64,000 nucleotides of DNA, from the NCBI RefSeq assembly GCF_965201005.1, contig NZ_OZ241747.1:1116001-1180000 (forward strand), written 5' to 3'. This DNA is from Mucilaginibacter_A sp965201005. GTDB lineage: Bacteria; Bacteroidota; Bacteroidia; Sphingobacteriales; Sphingobacteriaceae. The translations under genes and the position numbers were made by a program. Shown piece after piece: positions 50,887 to 59,666 of this stretch (position 1 is the stretch's first letter; each line of letters opens with the position of its first letter). The notes under the pieces were generated by a model, which did no database searches, was not told the DNA's origin, and worked only from the letters and a program-made list of their open reading frames with translations.

Positions 50887-52343
50887 AATCTTTAAAAGAA
50901 ATATGTGCAGGAATCCCTGGGGCAGCTGGTTTACAAAAACCGGGACAGGAAATTACTGCGCTTGTTTTTGATTCGCGGAAAGTAGTTCCGGGTTGTTTGT
51001 TTTTTGCGGTGCGCGGAACTTTGGTGGACGGCCATCAGTATATCGATCAGGCCATCGCTGCCGGTGCGGTCGCGATTGTGTGTGAGGAAATCCCGGCAAA
51101 TATTAATCCTGAAATTTCCTATGTAAAAACAGCATCCGCATCTTTCGCGCTGGGTTTGGCGGCAGCAAACTTTTATGATCATCCTTCAACCAAATTAAAA
51201 TTAGTTGGCATCACCGGAACGAATGGGAAAACAACGGTTGTAACACTGCTCTTCAAGCTTTTCCGGGAATTAGGTTATAAATGCGGCATGTTGTCAACTG
51301 TAGAAAACCGCATCAATAATGAAGTGATTCCGGCAACCCACACCACACCAGATCCGGTTGCACTGAATAAATTACTACAGGAAATGGTAGAGCTGGGCTG
51401 TGATTACGCTTTTATGGAAGTGAGTTCACACGCCATCGTGCAGCATCGGATTACCGGTTTGCAGTTTACCGGTGCAATGTTTTCTAACATTACACACGAT
51501 CACCTGGATTTTCATAAAACATTCGATCAATATATAAAAGCCAAAAAAACTTTTTTTGATGAACTGCCTGATACTGCTTTTGCCCTCACAAATTTGGACG
51601 ACCGAAATGGCCGCGTGATGCTTCAAAATACCAAAGCTGTACAAAAAACTTATGGCCTGAAATCAATGGCTGATTTTAAGGCAAAAATTATTGAAAATCA
51701 GTTTGGCGGTTTATTGTTGAAGATCGATCAGCAGGAAGTTTGGTTTAAACTGGTCGGAAGTTTTAATGCTTACAATTTGCTTTCGGTTTATGCTGCGGCG
51801 ATGATGCTGGGTCAGGATCAGGAAAAAGTGCTGACTATTTTGAGCAGGTTATCCGGTGCAGAAGGCCGGTTTGATTACCTGATTTCCCCCAACAAGATCA
51901 TCGGTATTGTAGATTATGCACACACGCCGGATGCCGTGCAAAATGTGTTGAGCACAATTAAAGACATCCGCAAAGGCAACGAACAAGTGATTACAGTAAT
52001 TGGCTGCGGCGGCGATCGGGACAAAACCAAACGCCCGGTGATGGCCAATGTGGCTTGCCAATGGAGCGATAAAGTAATCCTGACTTCCGATAATCCGCGT
52101 TCTGAAGATCCGACGCAAATTATCCAGGACATGGAAGCTGGCATCACAGCCGATCAGCAAAGAAAAGTATTTTCAATTTCTGACAGAAAAGAGGCAATAA
52201 AAGCAGCATGTCATCTGGCGCAACCCGAAGATATTATTTTGCTTGCCGGAAAAGGCCACGAAAAATATCAGGAAATCAAAGGTGTAAAAACGCCATTTGA
52301 CGATAAACAGATTTTGGCAGAACAATTTAAACTGATGAGCTGA
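50883..52343 (+). CDS. murE: UDP-MurNAc-L-Ala-D-Glu:meso-diaminopimelate ligase
   Basis: A 486-residue Mur ligase that adds the third residue to the peptidoglycan stem. The ATP motif GTNGKT is at 112-117. The DNPR motif (residues 403-406, in TSDNPRSED) identifies the meso-DAP-adding type, so the wall peptide contains DAP. A 12-mer at 51124 encodes VKTAS (81-85), and a GC-core copy lies at 52198 near the C terminus. Overlaps the ftsI gene by 4 nt and the mraY start by 1 nt. Confidence 0.96.
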   Translation: MKSLKEICAGIPGAAGLQKPGQEITALVFDSRKVVPGCLFFAVRGTLVDGHQYIDQAIAAGAVAIVCEEIPANINPEISYVKTASASFALGLAAANFYDHPSTKLKLVGITGTNGKTTVVTLLFKLFRELGYKCGMLSTVENRINNEVIPATHTTPDPVALNKLLQEMVELGCDYAFMEVSSHAIVQHRITGLQFTGAMFSNITHDHLDFHKTFDQYIKAKKTFFDELPDTAFALTNLDDRNGRVMLQNTKAVQKTYGLKSMADFKAKIIENQFGGLLLKIDQQEVWFKLVGSFNAYNLLSVYAAAMMLGQDQEKVLTILSRLSGAEGRFDYLISPNKIIGIVDYAHTPDAVQNVLSTIKDIRKGNEQVITVIGCGGDRDKTKRPVMANVACQWSDKVILTSDNPRSEDPTQIIQDMEAGITADQQRKVFSISDRKEAIKAACHLAQPEDIILLAGKGHEKYQEIKGVKTPFDDKQILAEQFKLMS

Positions 52344-53584
52344 TGCTGTATTACCTATTCACTTATCTGTATAAAAACCATAACATTCCGGGTGTTGGAG
52401 TGTTTCAGTACATCTCGTTTCGCACGGCCATGTCGGTTATTTTATCACTGATAATCACAACGGTTTTTGGCGGGAAAATCATCAAATACCTGCAGAAAAA
52501 GCAGGTTGGGGAAACCGTAAGAAATTTAGGTTTGGAAGGCCAGATGCAGAAACAGGGAACGCCAACGATGGGCGGCATCATGATTTTAATGGGCATTTTG
52601 ATCCCAACTTTATTGCTGGCCAAGCTGGATAATATCTACATCATTTTGATGATTATCACTACGATCTGGATGGGCACGGTTGGTTTTCTGGATGATTATA
52701 TAAAAGTTTTTAAAAAAAATAAAGAAGGTTTGGCCGGACGGTTTAAAATTGTTGGTCAGGTTGGTTTATCGGTGATTATCGGCTGGACGATGTACTTCAG
52801 TCCGGAAATCGTGATCCGCCAAACCGTAACGCTTCCGGTAAAGTATGACGTGCCGGTAGAAGTGCATCAGGTGGGCAACAAATACGTTTATACGCAGGAT
52901 ATTAAATCAACAAAAACCAACGTGCCTTTTTACAAGCACAACGAGTTTGATTATGCCAAAGTGATCAAGTTTATCGGTCCTGGTTATGAGCATTATGCGC
53001 TGATTGTGTTTATGCTTTTTACCATTTTCATCATTACGGCGGTTTCTAACGGAGCCAATATTACGGATGGAATTGATGGTTTGGCAACAGGAACTTCAGC
53101 TATTATCGGGATAACGCTGGCCGTTCTGGCTTATGTTTCGGGCAACACGGTTATTGCCGAATATCTGAACATCGTTTACATACCAAATTCCGGCGAACTG
53201 GTAATTTTTGCAGGTGCTTTTGTGGGAGCCTGTGTAGGCTTTTTGTGGTACAATTCTTATCCGGCACAAATTTTTATGGGCGATACCGGCAGTTTGGCCA
53301 TTGGCGGGATCATCGCAGCTTTCGCCATCATGATCCGTAAAGAATTACTGATACCTCTTTTATGCGGTATTTTTTTGATTGAGCTGGTTTCAGTGATTTT
53401 GCAGGTAAGTTATTTTAAGTTCACCAAAAAGAAATATGGCGAAGGCCGGCGGATTTTCCTGATGTCGCCGCTGCATCATCATTTTCAGAAAAAAGGTTAT
53501 CACGAATCCAAAATCGTAACGCGGTTCTGGATCATCGGCATATTTCTGGCCATCTTAACAATGGTCACCCTAAAATTAAGGTAG
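52343..53584 (+). CDS. mraY: Phospho-N-acetylmuramoyl-pentapeptide transferase
   Basis: A 413-residue polytopic membrane enzyme that makes lipid I. GTPTMGGIMILMGILIPTLL, GFLDDYIKVFKKN (Asp-Asp motif), NGANITDGIDGLATGTSAII and FMGDTGSLAIGG are family motifs, and HHHFQKKGYHES is the His-rich loop. It is longer than E. coli MraY (360 residues) because of an extra segment after GWTMYFSPEIVIRQ, common in Bacteroidetes. Start and murE stop overlap as TGATG. The stop is adjacent to a 12-mer at 53585. Confidence 0.96.
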   Translation: MLYYLFTYLYKNHNIPGVGVFQYISFRTAMSVILSLIITTVFGGKIIKYLQKKQVGETVRNLGLEGQMQKQGTPTMGGIMILMGILIPTLLLAKLDNIYIILMIITTIWMGTVGFLDDYIKVFKKNKEGLAGRFKIVGQVGLSVIIGWTMYFSPEIVIRQTVTLPVKYDVPVEVHQVGNKYVYTQDIKSTKTNVPFYKHNEFDYAKVIKFIGPGYEHYALIVFMLFTIFIITAVSNGANITDGIDGLATGTSAIIGITLAVLAYVSGNTVIAEYLNIVYIPNSGELVIFAGAFVGACVGFLWYNSYPAQIFMGDTGSLAIGGIIAAFAIMIRKELLIPLLCGIFLIELVSVILQVSYFKFTKKKYGEGRRIFLMSPLHHHFQKKGYHESKIVTRFWIIGIFLAILTMVTLKLR

Positions 53585-53604
53585 TAAAAACAGCATCAGC
53601 AAAA

Positions 53605-54984
53605 ATGGAAACAGGGAATCAAACAGCACAAGCAACAACTGCCGGAAACGGACAGTTTCTGTGCATTCTCGGAGCCGGGGAAAGTGGCGTTGGCGCAGCA
53701 TTTTTGGCGCGGAAGCAAGGCTTTAAAGTTTTTGTTTCTGATTTTGGACTGATGGACGAAAAATACAAAGCGCAGTTGCAGGATTGGAACATTGATTTTG
53801 AAGAGAACCAGCATTCTGAAGAAATTATTTTGCAGGCAAATGAAGTTGTAAAAAGTCCGGGTATCCCGGAAAAGGCACCGATCATTAAAAAACTGAAAGC
53901 CAAAGGTATTCCGGTTATTTCTGAAATTGAGTTTGCCGGGAGATATACCGATGCCAAAATGATCTGCATTACCGGCTCCAACGGAAAAACAACAACCGCC
54001 AGTTTAACCTATCATTTGCTGAAAAAAGCCGGTTTGAATGTGGGTTTGGCGGGCAACATCGGCAAAAGTTTTGCTTACCAGGTTGCTGCCGAAAAATACG
54101 ATCATTATGTGCTGGAAATCAGTAGCTTTATGCTGGATGATATGTATCAGTTCAAAGCTGATGTTGCCGTTTTGCTGAACATTACGCCCGATCATCTGGA
54201 TCGTTATGAGTATAAAATGGAGAATTATGCAGATTCTAAATTCCGTATTATCCAAAATCAAACCGGTGCAGATTACGTGATTTATTGTGCTGATGACGAA
54301 GAAACCATCAAAGGCATCAGCAAAAGAAAAATCGAGGCCAAACAACTGCCTTTTTCCATCCGGAAAAAAGTGGAACAGGGCGCATACCTGGATGAAGACG
54401 AACTGTATTTTTTAACTGATAAAGGAGACCTGAGCATGAACATCAGCGAACTGGCCTTGCAGGGCAAACACAATATTTACAACAGTATGGCTTCGGGCAT
54501 TACGGCCAAAGTGCTGGAACTGCGCAACGAAACCATCCGTGAAAGTATGGGCGATTTTAAGAACATTGAGCATCGGCTTGAGCACGCCGGCAATGTAGCG
54601 GGCATCCGTTTCATCAATGATTCCAAAGCAACCAACGTTAATTCTACCTGGTACGCTTTGGAAAGCATGAACACGGATGTGGTGCTGATTTTGGGCGGAA
54701 TTGATAAAGGCAACGATTATACGATGCTGAAAGAATTGGTAAAGCAGAAAGTTAAAGCGATTGTGTGTTTGGGCAAAGACAACAAGCGCATTTACGAAGC
54801 TTTTGAAGACGAAGTGGAAATGATTGTTAACGCGTTTTCTGCTCAGGAAGCCGTGCAGATGGCGTACCATCTGGCTAAAAAAGGTGATACCGTTTTGCTG
54901 TCGCCGGCTTGTGCCAGTTTTGATTTATTTAGAAATTATGAAGACCGCGGACAGCAGTTTAAAGCAGCGGTGAAGGAGTTATAA
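53605..54984 (+). CDS. murD: UDP-N-acetylmuramoyl-L-alanine:D-glutamate ligase
   Basis: A 459-residue Mur ligase that adds D-Glu to UDP-MurNAc-L-Ala. The N-terminal nucleotide fold (LCILGAGESGVGAAFLARKQ) is followed by the ATP motif GSNGKT (124-129), NITPDHLDRY and VRFINDSKATN-like RFINDSKATNVNSTWYALES. The C-terminal domain ends with LLSPACASFDLFRNYEDRGQ. Length is normal. A 21-bp gap separates it from mraY; the murD 3' end is followed by an inverted repeat and then ftsW. Confidence 0.95.
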   Translation: METGNQTAQATTAGNGQFLCILGAGESGVGAAFLARKQGFKVFVSDFGLMDEKYKAQLQDWNIDFEENQHSEEIILQANEVVKSPGIPEKAPIIKKLKAKGIPVISEIEFAGRYTDAKMICITGSNGKTTTASLTYHLLKKAGLNVGLAGNIGKSFAYQVAAEKYDHYVLEISSFMLDDMYQFKADVAVLLNITPDHLDRYEYKMENYADSKFRIIQNQTGADYVIYCADDEETIKGISKRKIEAKQLPFSIRKKVEQGAYLDEDELYFLTDKGDLSMNISELALQGKHNIYNSMASGITAKVLELRNETIRESMGDFKNIEHRLEHAGNVAGIRFINDSKATNVNSTWYALESMNTDVVLILGGIDKGNDYTMLKELVKQKVKAIVCLGKDNKRIYEAFEDEVEMIVNAFSAQEAVQMAYHLAKKGDTVLLSPACASFDLFRNYEDRGQQFKAAVKEL

Positions 54985-54999
54985 GAAAGCAGATAGCCA

Positions 55000-55044
55000 A
55001 TAGTTCTTAGTTCATAGAGCTATCAACCATGAACTAAGGACTAT
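55000..55044. repeat. Imperfect inverted repeat between murD and ftsW
   Basis: ATAGTTCTTAGTTCAT (55000-55015) pairs with ATGAACTAAGGACTAT (55029-55044), 15 of 16 positions complementary, with a 13-nt loop. GAACTA words like these recur between genes of related genomes (recalled, not checked). It could form an RNA hairpin within the dcw transcript that tunes read-through or stability. Confidence 0.65.
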
Positions 55045-55073
55045 CAACTAAAAATTATACCGATAAAAGAAGC

Positions 55074-56240
55074 ATGCATAGAATACTCAGTCAAACCAAA
55101 GGCGACCGCTGGATATGGCTTATCGTAATCCTGTTGTCTGTTATTTCGGCACTGGCCGTTTACAGCTCAACCGGAACGCTGGCTTATAAACATGGCGTTG
55201 GTGCAGAATCATATCTGATCAAGCACATGGCCATGATTTTTGGCGGTATAGCATTGATGTTTGTTTCGCACAAATTAGACTACCGTTATTATGCCGGGAT
55301 TTCTAAAATCCTAATGATCGTAACGATCCCGCTGCTGCTTTATACACTGATTTTTGGTAATCACGTAAATGATGCCAGCCGCTGGATCGCCATCCCCGGA
55401 ACCGGATTAACATTCCAGACTTCGGATTTGGCCAAGCTATCACTGATAACTTTTCTGGCGAGAAGTTTATCGCGCAAGCAGGAAAACATCAAAGATGTAA
55501 AAGAATCTTTTATGCCGATCATGGGTTCGGTTTGCTTGGTATTTGTTTTGATTGCATGGGCCAACTTATCTACCGGCCTTATGCTATTCGGGGTGAGTAT
55601 ATTACTATTGATTATAGGTAGGATCAGTGTAAAACAAATTTCGGTAGTTTGTTTAGCAGGATTTATATTGTTGTTAGGGATACTCTTTTTAGGGCCGAGG
55701 CGTCATATGTACTTAACCCGTATCGAGACTTTCCGGCATCCGGAAAAAGCTGACCCTGATAAATCTTTTCAGGCCAACCACGCCAAAATCGCCATTGCAA
55801 CAGGTGGTATTTTTGGCAAAGGGCCGGGCAACAGTACCGAGCGTAATTACTTGCCTCATCCATATTCTGATTTTATTTACGCCACCATTATTGAAGAATA
55901 TGGGATGATTGGCGGTTTTGCACTGGTTGTTATTTACCTGTTTTTGCTTTACCGTTGTATCAAAATTGTAACCAAAGCCCCAAAAGCGTTTGGCGCATTG
56001 CTGGCGGCAGGTTTAAGTTTTAGCTTGACGATCCAGGCATTTGCAAATATGGCAGTTGCGGTAGGTTTAGGTCCTGTTACGGGCGTTCCGTTGCCTTTGG
56101 TAAGTATGGGCGGAACATCGATTTTGTTTACCAGTGTGGCTTTCGGCATTATTTTGTCCGTGAGCCGGCACATTGATGAGTACGAAGACAACCGGAAAGT
56201 AGTTGTAGGGGAGATCAGGGAAAAAGAAATTGCAGCGTGA
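55074..56240 (+). CDS. ftsW: Lipid II polymerase / division protein FtsW
   Basis: A 388-residue SEDS-family glycosyltransferase with ten TM helices that polymerises septal lipid II with FtsI. Opening LSQTKGDRWIWLIVILLSVI, then RYYAGISKILMIVTIPLLLY and later GFALVVIYLFLLYRCIKI; PLPLVSMGGTSILFTSVAFG is the FtsW signature near the end. The start codon overlaps the last two bases of a 12-mer copy (55064-55075). Gap to murD is 89 bp and contains a hairpin. Confidence 0.94.
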   Translation: MHRILSQTKGDRWIWLIVILLSVISALAVYSSTGTLAYKHGVGAESYLIKHMAMIFGGIALMFVSHKLDYRYYAGISKILMIVTIPLLLYTLIFGNHVNDASRWIAIPGTGLTFQTSDLAKLSLITFLARSLSRKQENIKDVKESFMPIMGSVCLVFVLIAWANLSTGLMLFGVSILLLIIGRISVKQISVVCLAGFILLLGILFLGPRRHMYLTRIETFRHPEKADPDKSFQANHAKIAIATGGIFGKGPGNSTERNYLPHPYSDFIYATIIEEYGMIGGFALVVIYLFLLYRCIKIVTKAPKAFGALLAAGLSFSLTIQAFANMAVAVGLGPVTGVPLPLVSMGGTSILFTSVAFGIILSVSRHIDEYEDNRKVVVGEIREKEIAA

Positions 56241-56298
56241 AGCTGATAGCTATCAGCCGTCAGCTTTTGTAAATGGCTCAAAGCAGAAAGCTGATAGC
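56241..56298. repeat. GCTGATAGC palindrome and direct repeat between ftsW and murG
   Basis: GCTGATAGCTATCAGC (56242-56257) is a perfect 16-bp palindrome directly after the ftsW stop, and AGCTGATAGC recurs at 56289-56298. Similar words lie between the genes at 7615-7708. They do not belong to the 12-mer family and probably form small 3' RNA structures. Confidence 0.6.
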
Positions 56299-56321
56299 AA
56301 AATAAGAAACTAAACAAAGAA

Positions 56322-57446
56322 ATGGCAAAAAGGATCATCATTAGCGGCGGCGGAACCGGAGGGCATATCTTCCCGGCGATTGCTATTGCTGATGCGCTCA
56401 AAAAGCTGCATCCGGAGACTGAATTGCTGTTTGTTGGTGCCAACGGACGGATGGAAATGGAAAAAGTCCCTGCCGCCGGATACAAAATTGAAGGTTTGGA
56501 CATCGCCGGTTTTCAGCGTGGTTCTGTTTTGAAAAACCTGGCTTTGCCGTTTAAGGTTTTTAGTAGTGTGGGCAAGGCCAAAACCATTATCAAAAATTTC
56601 AAACCCGAGGTGGTGGTTGGTGTTGGCGGTTACGCTTCTGGTCCGCTTTTATATGCGGCATCTGTCAAAAACGTTCCGATACTGATCCAGGAACAAAATT
56701 CATACGCTGGCATCACCAATAAATATCTTGCAAAAAAAGCACAGAAAATTTGTGTGGCTTTTGATGGCATGGAGCAGTTTTTTCCGGCAGACCGGATTGT
56801 CAAAACCGGCAACCCGATCCGCAGAAGTTCTGTGTCAATTGAAGGAAAAAGGAAAGAAGCATTTGAATTTTTCCAACTTTCTTCTTCCAAAAAAACAATT
56901 TTAGTTACCGGCGGAAGCTTGGGTGCCGGCACTTTAAACAAATGTATGTTGGCTGGTTTAAAAGAAATCATTGCTGCGGACATACAATTGATCTGGCAAA
57001 CAGGAAAATATTATTACAAAGGGATTTTAGAAAAATTGGGTTCAACTATCCAGCCAAATATTTGTGTTCTGGAGTTTTTAAACAGGATGGATTTAGCTTA
57101 TGCGGCTGCGGATGTCATCATTTCTCGGGCCGGTGCTGGAACGATTGCCGAGTTGTGCATGGTTAAAAAGCCGGTAATCCTGGTGCCTTCGCCAAACGTG
57201 GCCGAAGATCATCAAACCAAAAATGCGCTGGCTTTGGTCAACCAAAATGCAGCGGTTTTGGTAAAGGATACTGATGCCGAAAAAACACTGGTAAAAACAG
57301 CATTGGCTTTGTTGCAGGATGAAAATCAGCAGCAAAAACTAAGTGCACAAATTGGTAAACTGGCCATGCCCGATGCCGATTTAAACATTGCAAAAGAAGT
57401 ATTAAAGATCACGGAAAATAAAACCAATGCTGTTTTTACGGCATAA
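56322..57446 (+). CDS. murG: UDP-GlcNAc:undecaprenyl-PP-MurNAc-pentapeptide GlcNAc transferase
   Basis: A 374-residue GT28 enzyme that makes lipid II from lipid I. IIISGGGTGGHIFPAIAIAD is the glycine loop, VVGVGGYASGPLLYAASVKN the acceptor part, and VTGGSLGAGTLNKCM and DVIISRAGAGTIAELCMVKK form the UDP-GlcNAc pocket. Normal length. The gene contains 12-mer copies at 57292 (VKTAL) and 57427 (NAVFT) close to the stop. The next gene begins 3 bp after the stop. Confidence 0.95.
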   Translation: MAKRIIISGGGTGGHIFPAIAIADALKKLHPETELLFVGANGRMEMEKVPAAGYKIEGLDIAGFQRGSVLKNLALPFKVFSSVGKAKTIIKNFKPEVVVGVGGYASGPLLYAASVKNVPILIQEQNSYAGITNKYLAKKAQKICVAFDGMEQFFPADRIVKTGNPIRRSSVSIEGKRKEAFEFFQLSSSKKTILVTGGSLGAGTLNKCMLAGLKEIIAADIQLIWQTGKYYYKGILEKLGSTIQPNICVLEFLNRMDLAYAAADVIISRAGAGTIAELCMVKKPVILVPSPNVAEDHQTKNALALVNQNAAVLVKDTDAEKTLVKTALALLQDENQQQKLSAQIGKLAMPDADLNIAKEVLKITENKTNAVFTA

Positions 57447-57449
57447 AAA

Positions 57450-58805
57450 ATGATGGAACTGAACAGCATAAAACGGGTGTATTTGATTGGTATCGGCGGA
57501 ATCGGCATGAGCGGATTGGCGCGGTATTTCAATCATCGCGGCTGTTTGGTTGCCGGTTATGATAAAACGCAAACGCCGCTAACAACGGCCTTGGAGCAGG
57601 AAAACATCGAAGTTTCTTACCACGATGAAATCGATTATATCCCATACGATTTTAATGAACAGGAAGACGGCACACTTATAATTTATACGCCTGCCATCCC
57701 GGCAAATGCTTTGATTTTAAGTTATTTCCAGGATAAGAAGTTCATCCTTAAAAAACGTTCTGAAGTTTTGGGCATCATCAGCAAAGGCATGTTTACCATT
57801 GCAGTGGCCGGTACGCATGGTAAAACCACTACTTCCAGCATGATTGCGCACATTTTGCGGGAAAGCGGCAACGATTGTTCCGCTTTTCTGGGCGGGATTG
57901 CCACCAATTACAACAGCAATGTTTTGTTCGGCAGCAATGAAATTTTGGTGGTTGAAGCGGATGAATACGATCGTTCTTTCCTCACTTTGCACCCGGATAT
58001 TGCCGTGGTTACTTCCATGGATGCCGATCATCTGGATATTTATGGTGATAAAAACAGCATGGTCAAATCGTTTCAGCAGTTTGCATTACAACTCAAAACT
58101 GATGGAAAACTAATTGTTAAAAAAGGTTTGCCTTTAGATGGAATTGCGTATGCAGTGGAAGGCGGTGCAGCTGTTTCCGCAGAAAACATTAATATAAAAA
58201 ACGGAAATTATTATTTCGATTTCAAAAACGAAGCAATTGAAATCAAGGATATTCAGTTAGGCATCGCCGGGACACACAATGTGGAAAACGCGGTTGCGGC
58301 AATACAAACGGCTTTGTTTCTGGATGTTCCTTCGGAGGAAATCAAAGCGGCTTTGAAATCTTTTTTGGGGATAAAGCGCCGGTTTGAATACATCATCAAC
58401 ACAGAAAATATTATTTATATTGATGATTACGCGCATCATCCGGAAGAGTTAAAGGCTGCGATCACTTCGGTAAAAGCACTGTATCCGCAGAAAAAACTGA
58501 CGGTAATTTTCCAGCCGCATTTGTTTACACGCACGCGGGATTTTGCCGATGATTTTGCCGAAGTTTTGGCCAAAGCCGATGATTTGCTGCTGCTGGATAT
58601 TTATCCGGCGCGCGAACTGCCGATTGTAGGTGTGGACGCGCAAATGATTTTAGACCGGATCAAACCCGCTGGGCACAAAAAATATACGGTAAAAGAAGCA
58701 TTGGATTATGTACGGCAGAACCAGCCGGAATTACTGCTGACGGTTGGTGCCGGCGATATTGACAAGATGGTTGGACCTTTAAAAAACATCTTGCAAAATG
58801 TTTAA
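57450..58805 (+). CDS. murC: UDP-N-acetylmuramate:L-alanine ligase
   Basis: A 451-residue Mur ligase that adds the first stem residue. VYLIGIGGIGMSGLARYFNH forms the UDP-binding fold, GTHGKTT (121-127) is the ATP motif, and EADEYDRSFL and IDDYAHHPEELKA are conserved blocks. 12-mer copies are at 58049 (DKNSM) and 58690 (VKEAL). Length is normal. Its stop overlaps the ftsQ start region by 8 nt. Confidence 0.95.
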   Translation: MMELNSIKRVYLIGIGGIGMSGLARYFNHRGCLVAGYDKTQTPLTTALEQENIEVSYHDEIDYIPYDFNEQEDGTLIIYTPAIPANALILSYFQDKKFILKKRSEVLGIISKGMFTIAVAGTHGKTTTSSMIAHILRESGNDCSAFLGGIATNYNSNVLFGSNEILVVEADEYDRSFLTLHPDIAVVTSMDADHLDIYGDKNSMVKSFQQFALQLKTDGKLIVKKGLPLDGIAYAVEGGAAVSAENINIKNGNYYFDFKNEAIEIKDIQLGIAGTHNVENAVAAIQTALFLDVPSEEIKAALKSFLGIKRRFEYIINTENIIYIDDYAHHPEELKAAITSVKALYPQKKLTVIFQPHLFTRTRDFADDFAEVLAKADDLLLLDIYPARELPIVGVDAQMILDRIKPAGHKKYTVKEALDYVRQNQPELLLTVGAGDIDKMVGPLKNILQNV

Positions 58806-59664
58806 AAAACCGATCTGGAAACATGTGGCTTTTGGCCTGATCTGGGCAGTTTGCCTCAGCGGGCTTTTTGTGCTGATGAGTTTTATCGGCATAAAAAAAG
58901 CATCGATGCTGTGTAAGGAAGTAAAGATTTATATTCCCGGCAATCAATATTTTGTAGATCGGCAGGAAATTAATTCTATTTTGCATGTTGGCGGAAAAAA
59001 TACACTGGTGGGCAAAAACCTGGATCAGATCAATATCCATCAGCTGGAAAAAACCTTACAGGCCAATCCGTTTATAGAATTTGCAAAAGTTTATACCGAT
59101 ATGGACGGGGTAATTAATGTAGAAGTGCGGCAGAGGCAACCGATTTTGCGCGTAATAAACCGTTTTGGTCAGGATTTTTACATCGATCAGTATGGTTTAA
59201 AAATCCCCTTATCGGCCAATTTTACGGCTCCGGTTTTAGTGGCAACAGGCAACATTGATGAGATTTTTATCAACCGGGTAGATACGCTGCACACCGCACT
59301 GGGAAAAGCGTTGTTTAAAACGGCAGATTTTATCAGCAGGGATTCTTTGTGGGATGCACAGATTGAGCAAATTACGGTTGCGCAAAACCAAGAAATAGAA
59401 TTAACCCCGCGCGTGGGCAACCAGCGTATTTTGCTTGGCACGGCAGATTCGTTGGATAATAAATTTAAAAACCTGTTAATTTTTTATCAGAAAGCGATAC
59501 CTAAAGTAGGCTGGGGAGCGTATAAAGTTATCAACATTAAGTATGCAAACCAGGTTGTGGCCATAAAAAGCGATTCTTTATTAAAAGTTGAGGCAGCATC
59601 ACCAAAAAAAATATTACAAGACACTAACCATATTATTCAAGACACAATTCAAAACATACATTAG
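58798..59664 (+). CDS. ftsQ: Cell division protein FtsQ/DivIB
   Basis: A 288-residue bitopic protein. A TM helix (VAFGLIWAVCLSGLFVLMSF) is followed by a POTRA domain (YIPGNQYFVDRQEINSILHV, then LEKTLQANPFIEFAKVYTDM) and a beta domain with VEVRQRQPILRVINRFGQDF. It links the divisome core. A TT-core member of the 12-mer family at 58892 encodes IKKAS. Overlaps murC by 8 nt and lies 2 bp upstream of ftsA. Confidence 0.93.
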   Translation: MFKKPIWKHVAFGLIWAVCLSGLFVLMSFIGIKKASMLCKEVKIYIPGNQYFVDRQEINSILHVGGKNTLVGKNLDQINIHQLEKTLQANPFIEFAKVYTDMDGVINVEVRQRQPILRVINRFGQDFYIDQYGLKIPLSANFTAPVLVATGNIDEIFINRVDTLHTALGKALFKTADFISRDSLWDAQIEQITVAQNQEIELTPRVGNQRILLGTADSLDNKFKNLLIFYQKAIPKVGWGAYKVINIKYANQVVAIKSDSLLKVEAASPKKILQDTNHIIQDTIQNIH

Positions 59665-59666
59665 AA

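Larger units (their letters stand above)
662..58903. repeat. Interspersed 12-mer family ATGCT-NN-TTTTA (57 copies counted)
   Basis: Start positions of the 12-mers, with '-' marking the reverse complement. ATGCTTCTTTTA: 662, 1677, 4317, 4387-, 6951, 7642, 9270, 9455-, 13159, 16737-, 18777, 19258-, 20530-, 27819, 33574, 40360, 43047, 44281, 46613, 46695-, 49370, 55064-, 58690-. ATGCTGTTTTTA: 10664, 12575-, 14401, 17477, 17847, 21333, 21910-, 25715, 26761-, 32866, 36756-, 39776-, 40948, 40966-, 42241, 51124-, 53585-, 57292-, 57427, 58049-. ATACT variants: 5138, 20154, 28342, 31673, 38625, 44548 (TC core) and 2225-, 3298, 13231-, 14679, 14943, 22960-, 23655, 40457- (GT core). TT cores occur at 46898- and 58892-, a GC core at 52198-, and one-mismatch copies at 8338-, 11858, 25232- and 43882-. 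Counted by eye, so a few may be missed. Function unknown; uptake or other recognition sequences are the leading guess. Confidence 0.9.

Noticed and set aside
662..58903. The repeated 12-mers as a CRISPR array or tandem repeat
   Set aside because: Spacing is irregular (tens to thousands of bases), orientation is mixed and many copies are inside coding sequence.
662..58903. The 12-mers as Chi or KOPS-like strand-polarised sites
   Set aside because: Both orientations occur with little bias across the window. Strand-polarised sites would favour one orientation on each replichore.
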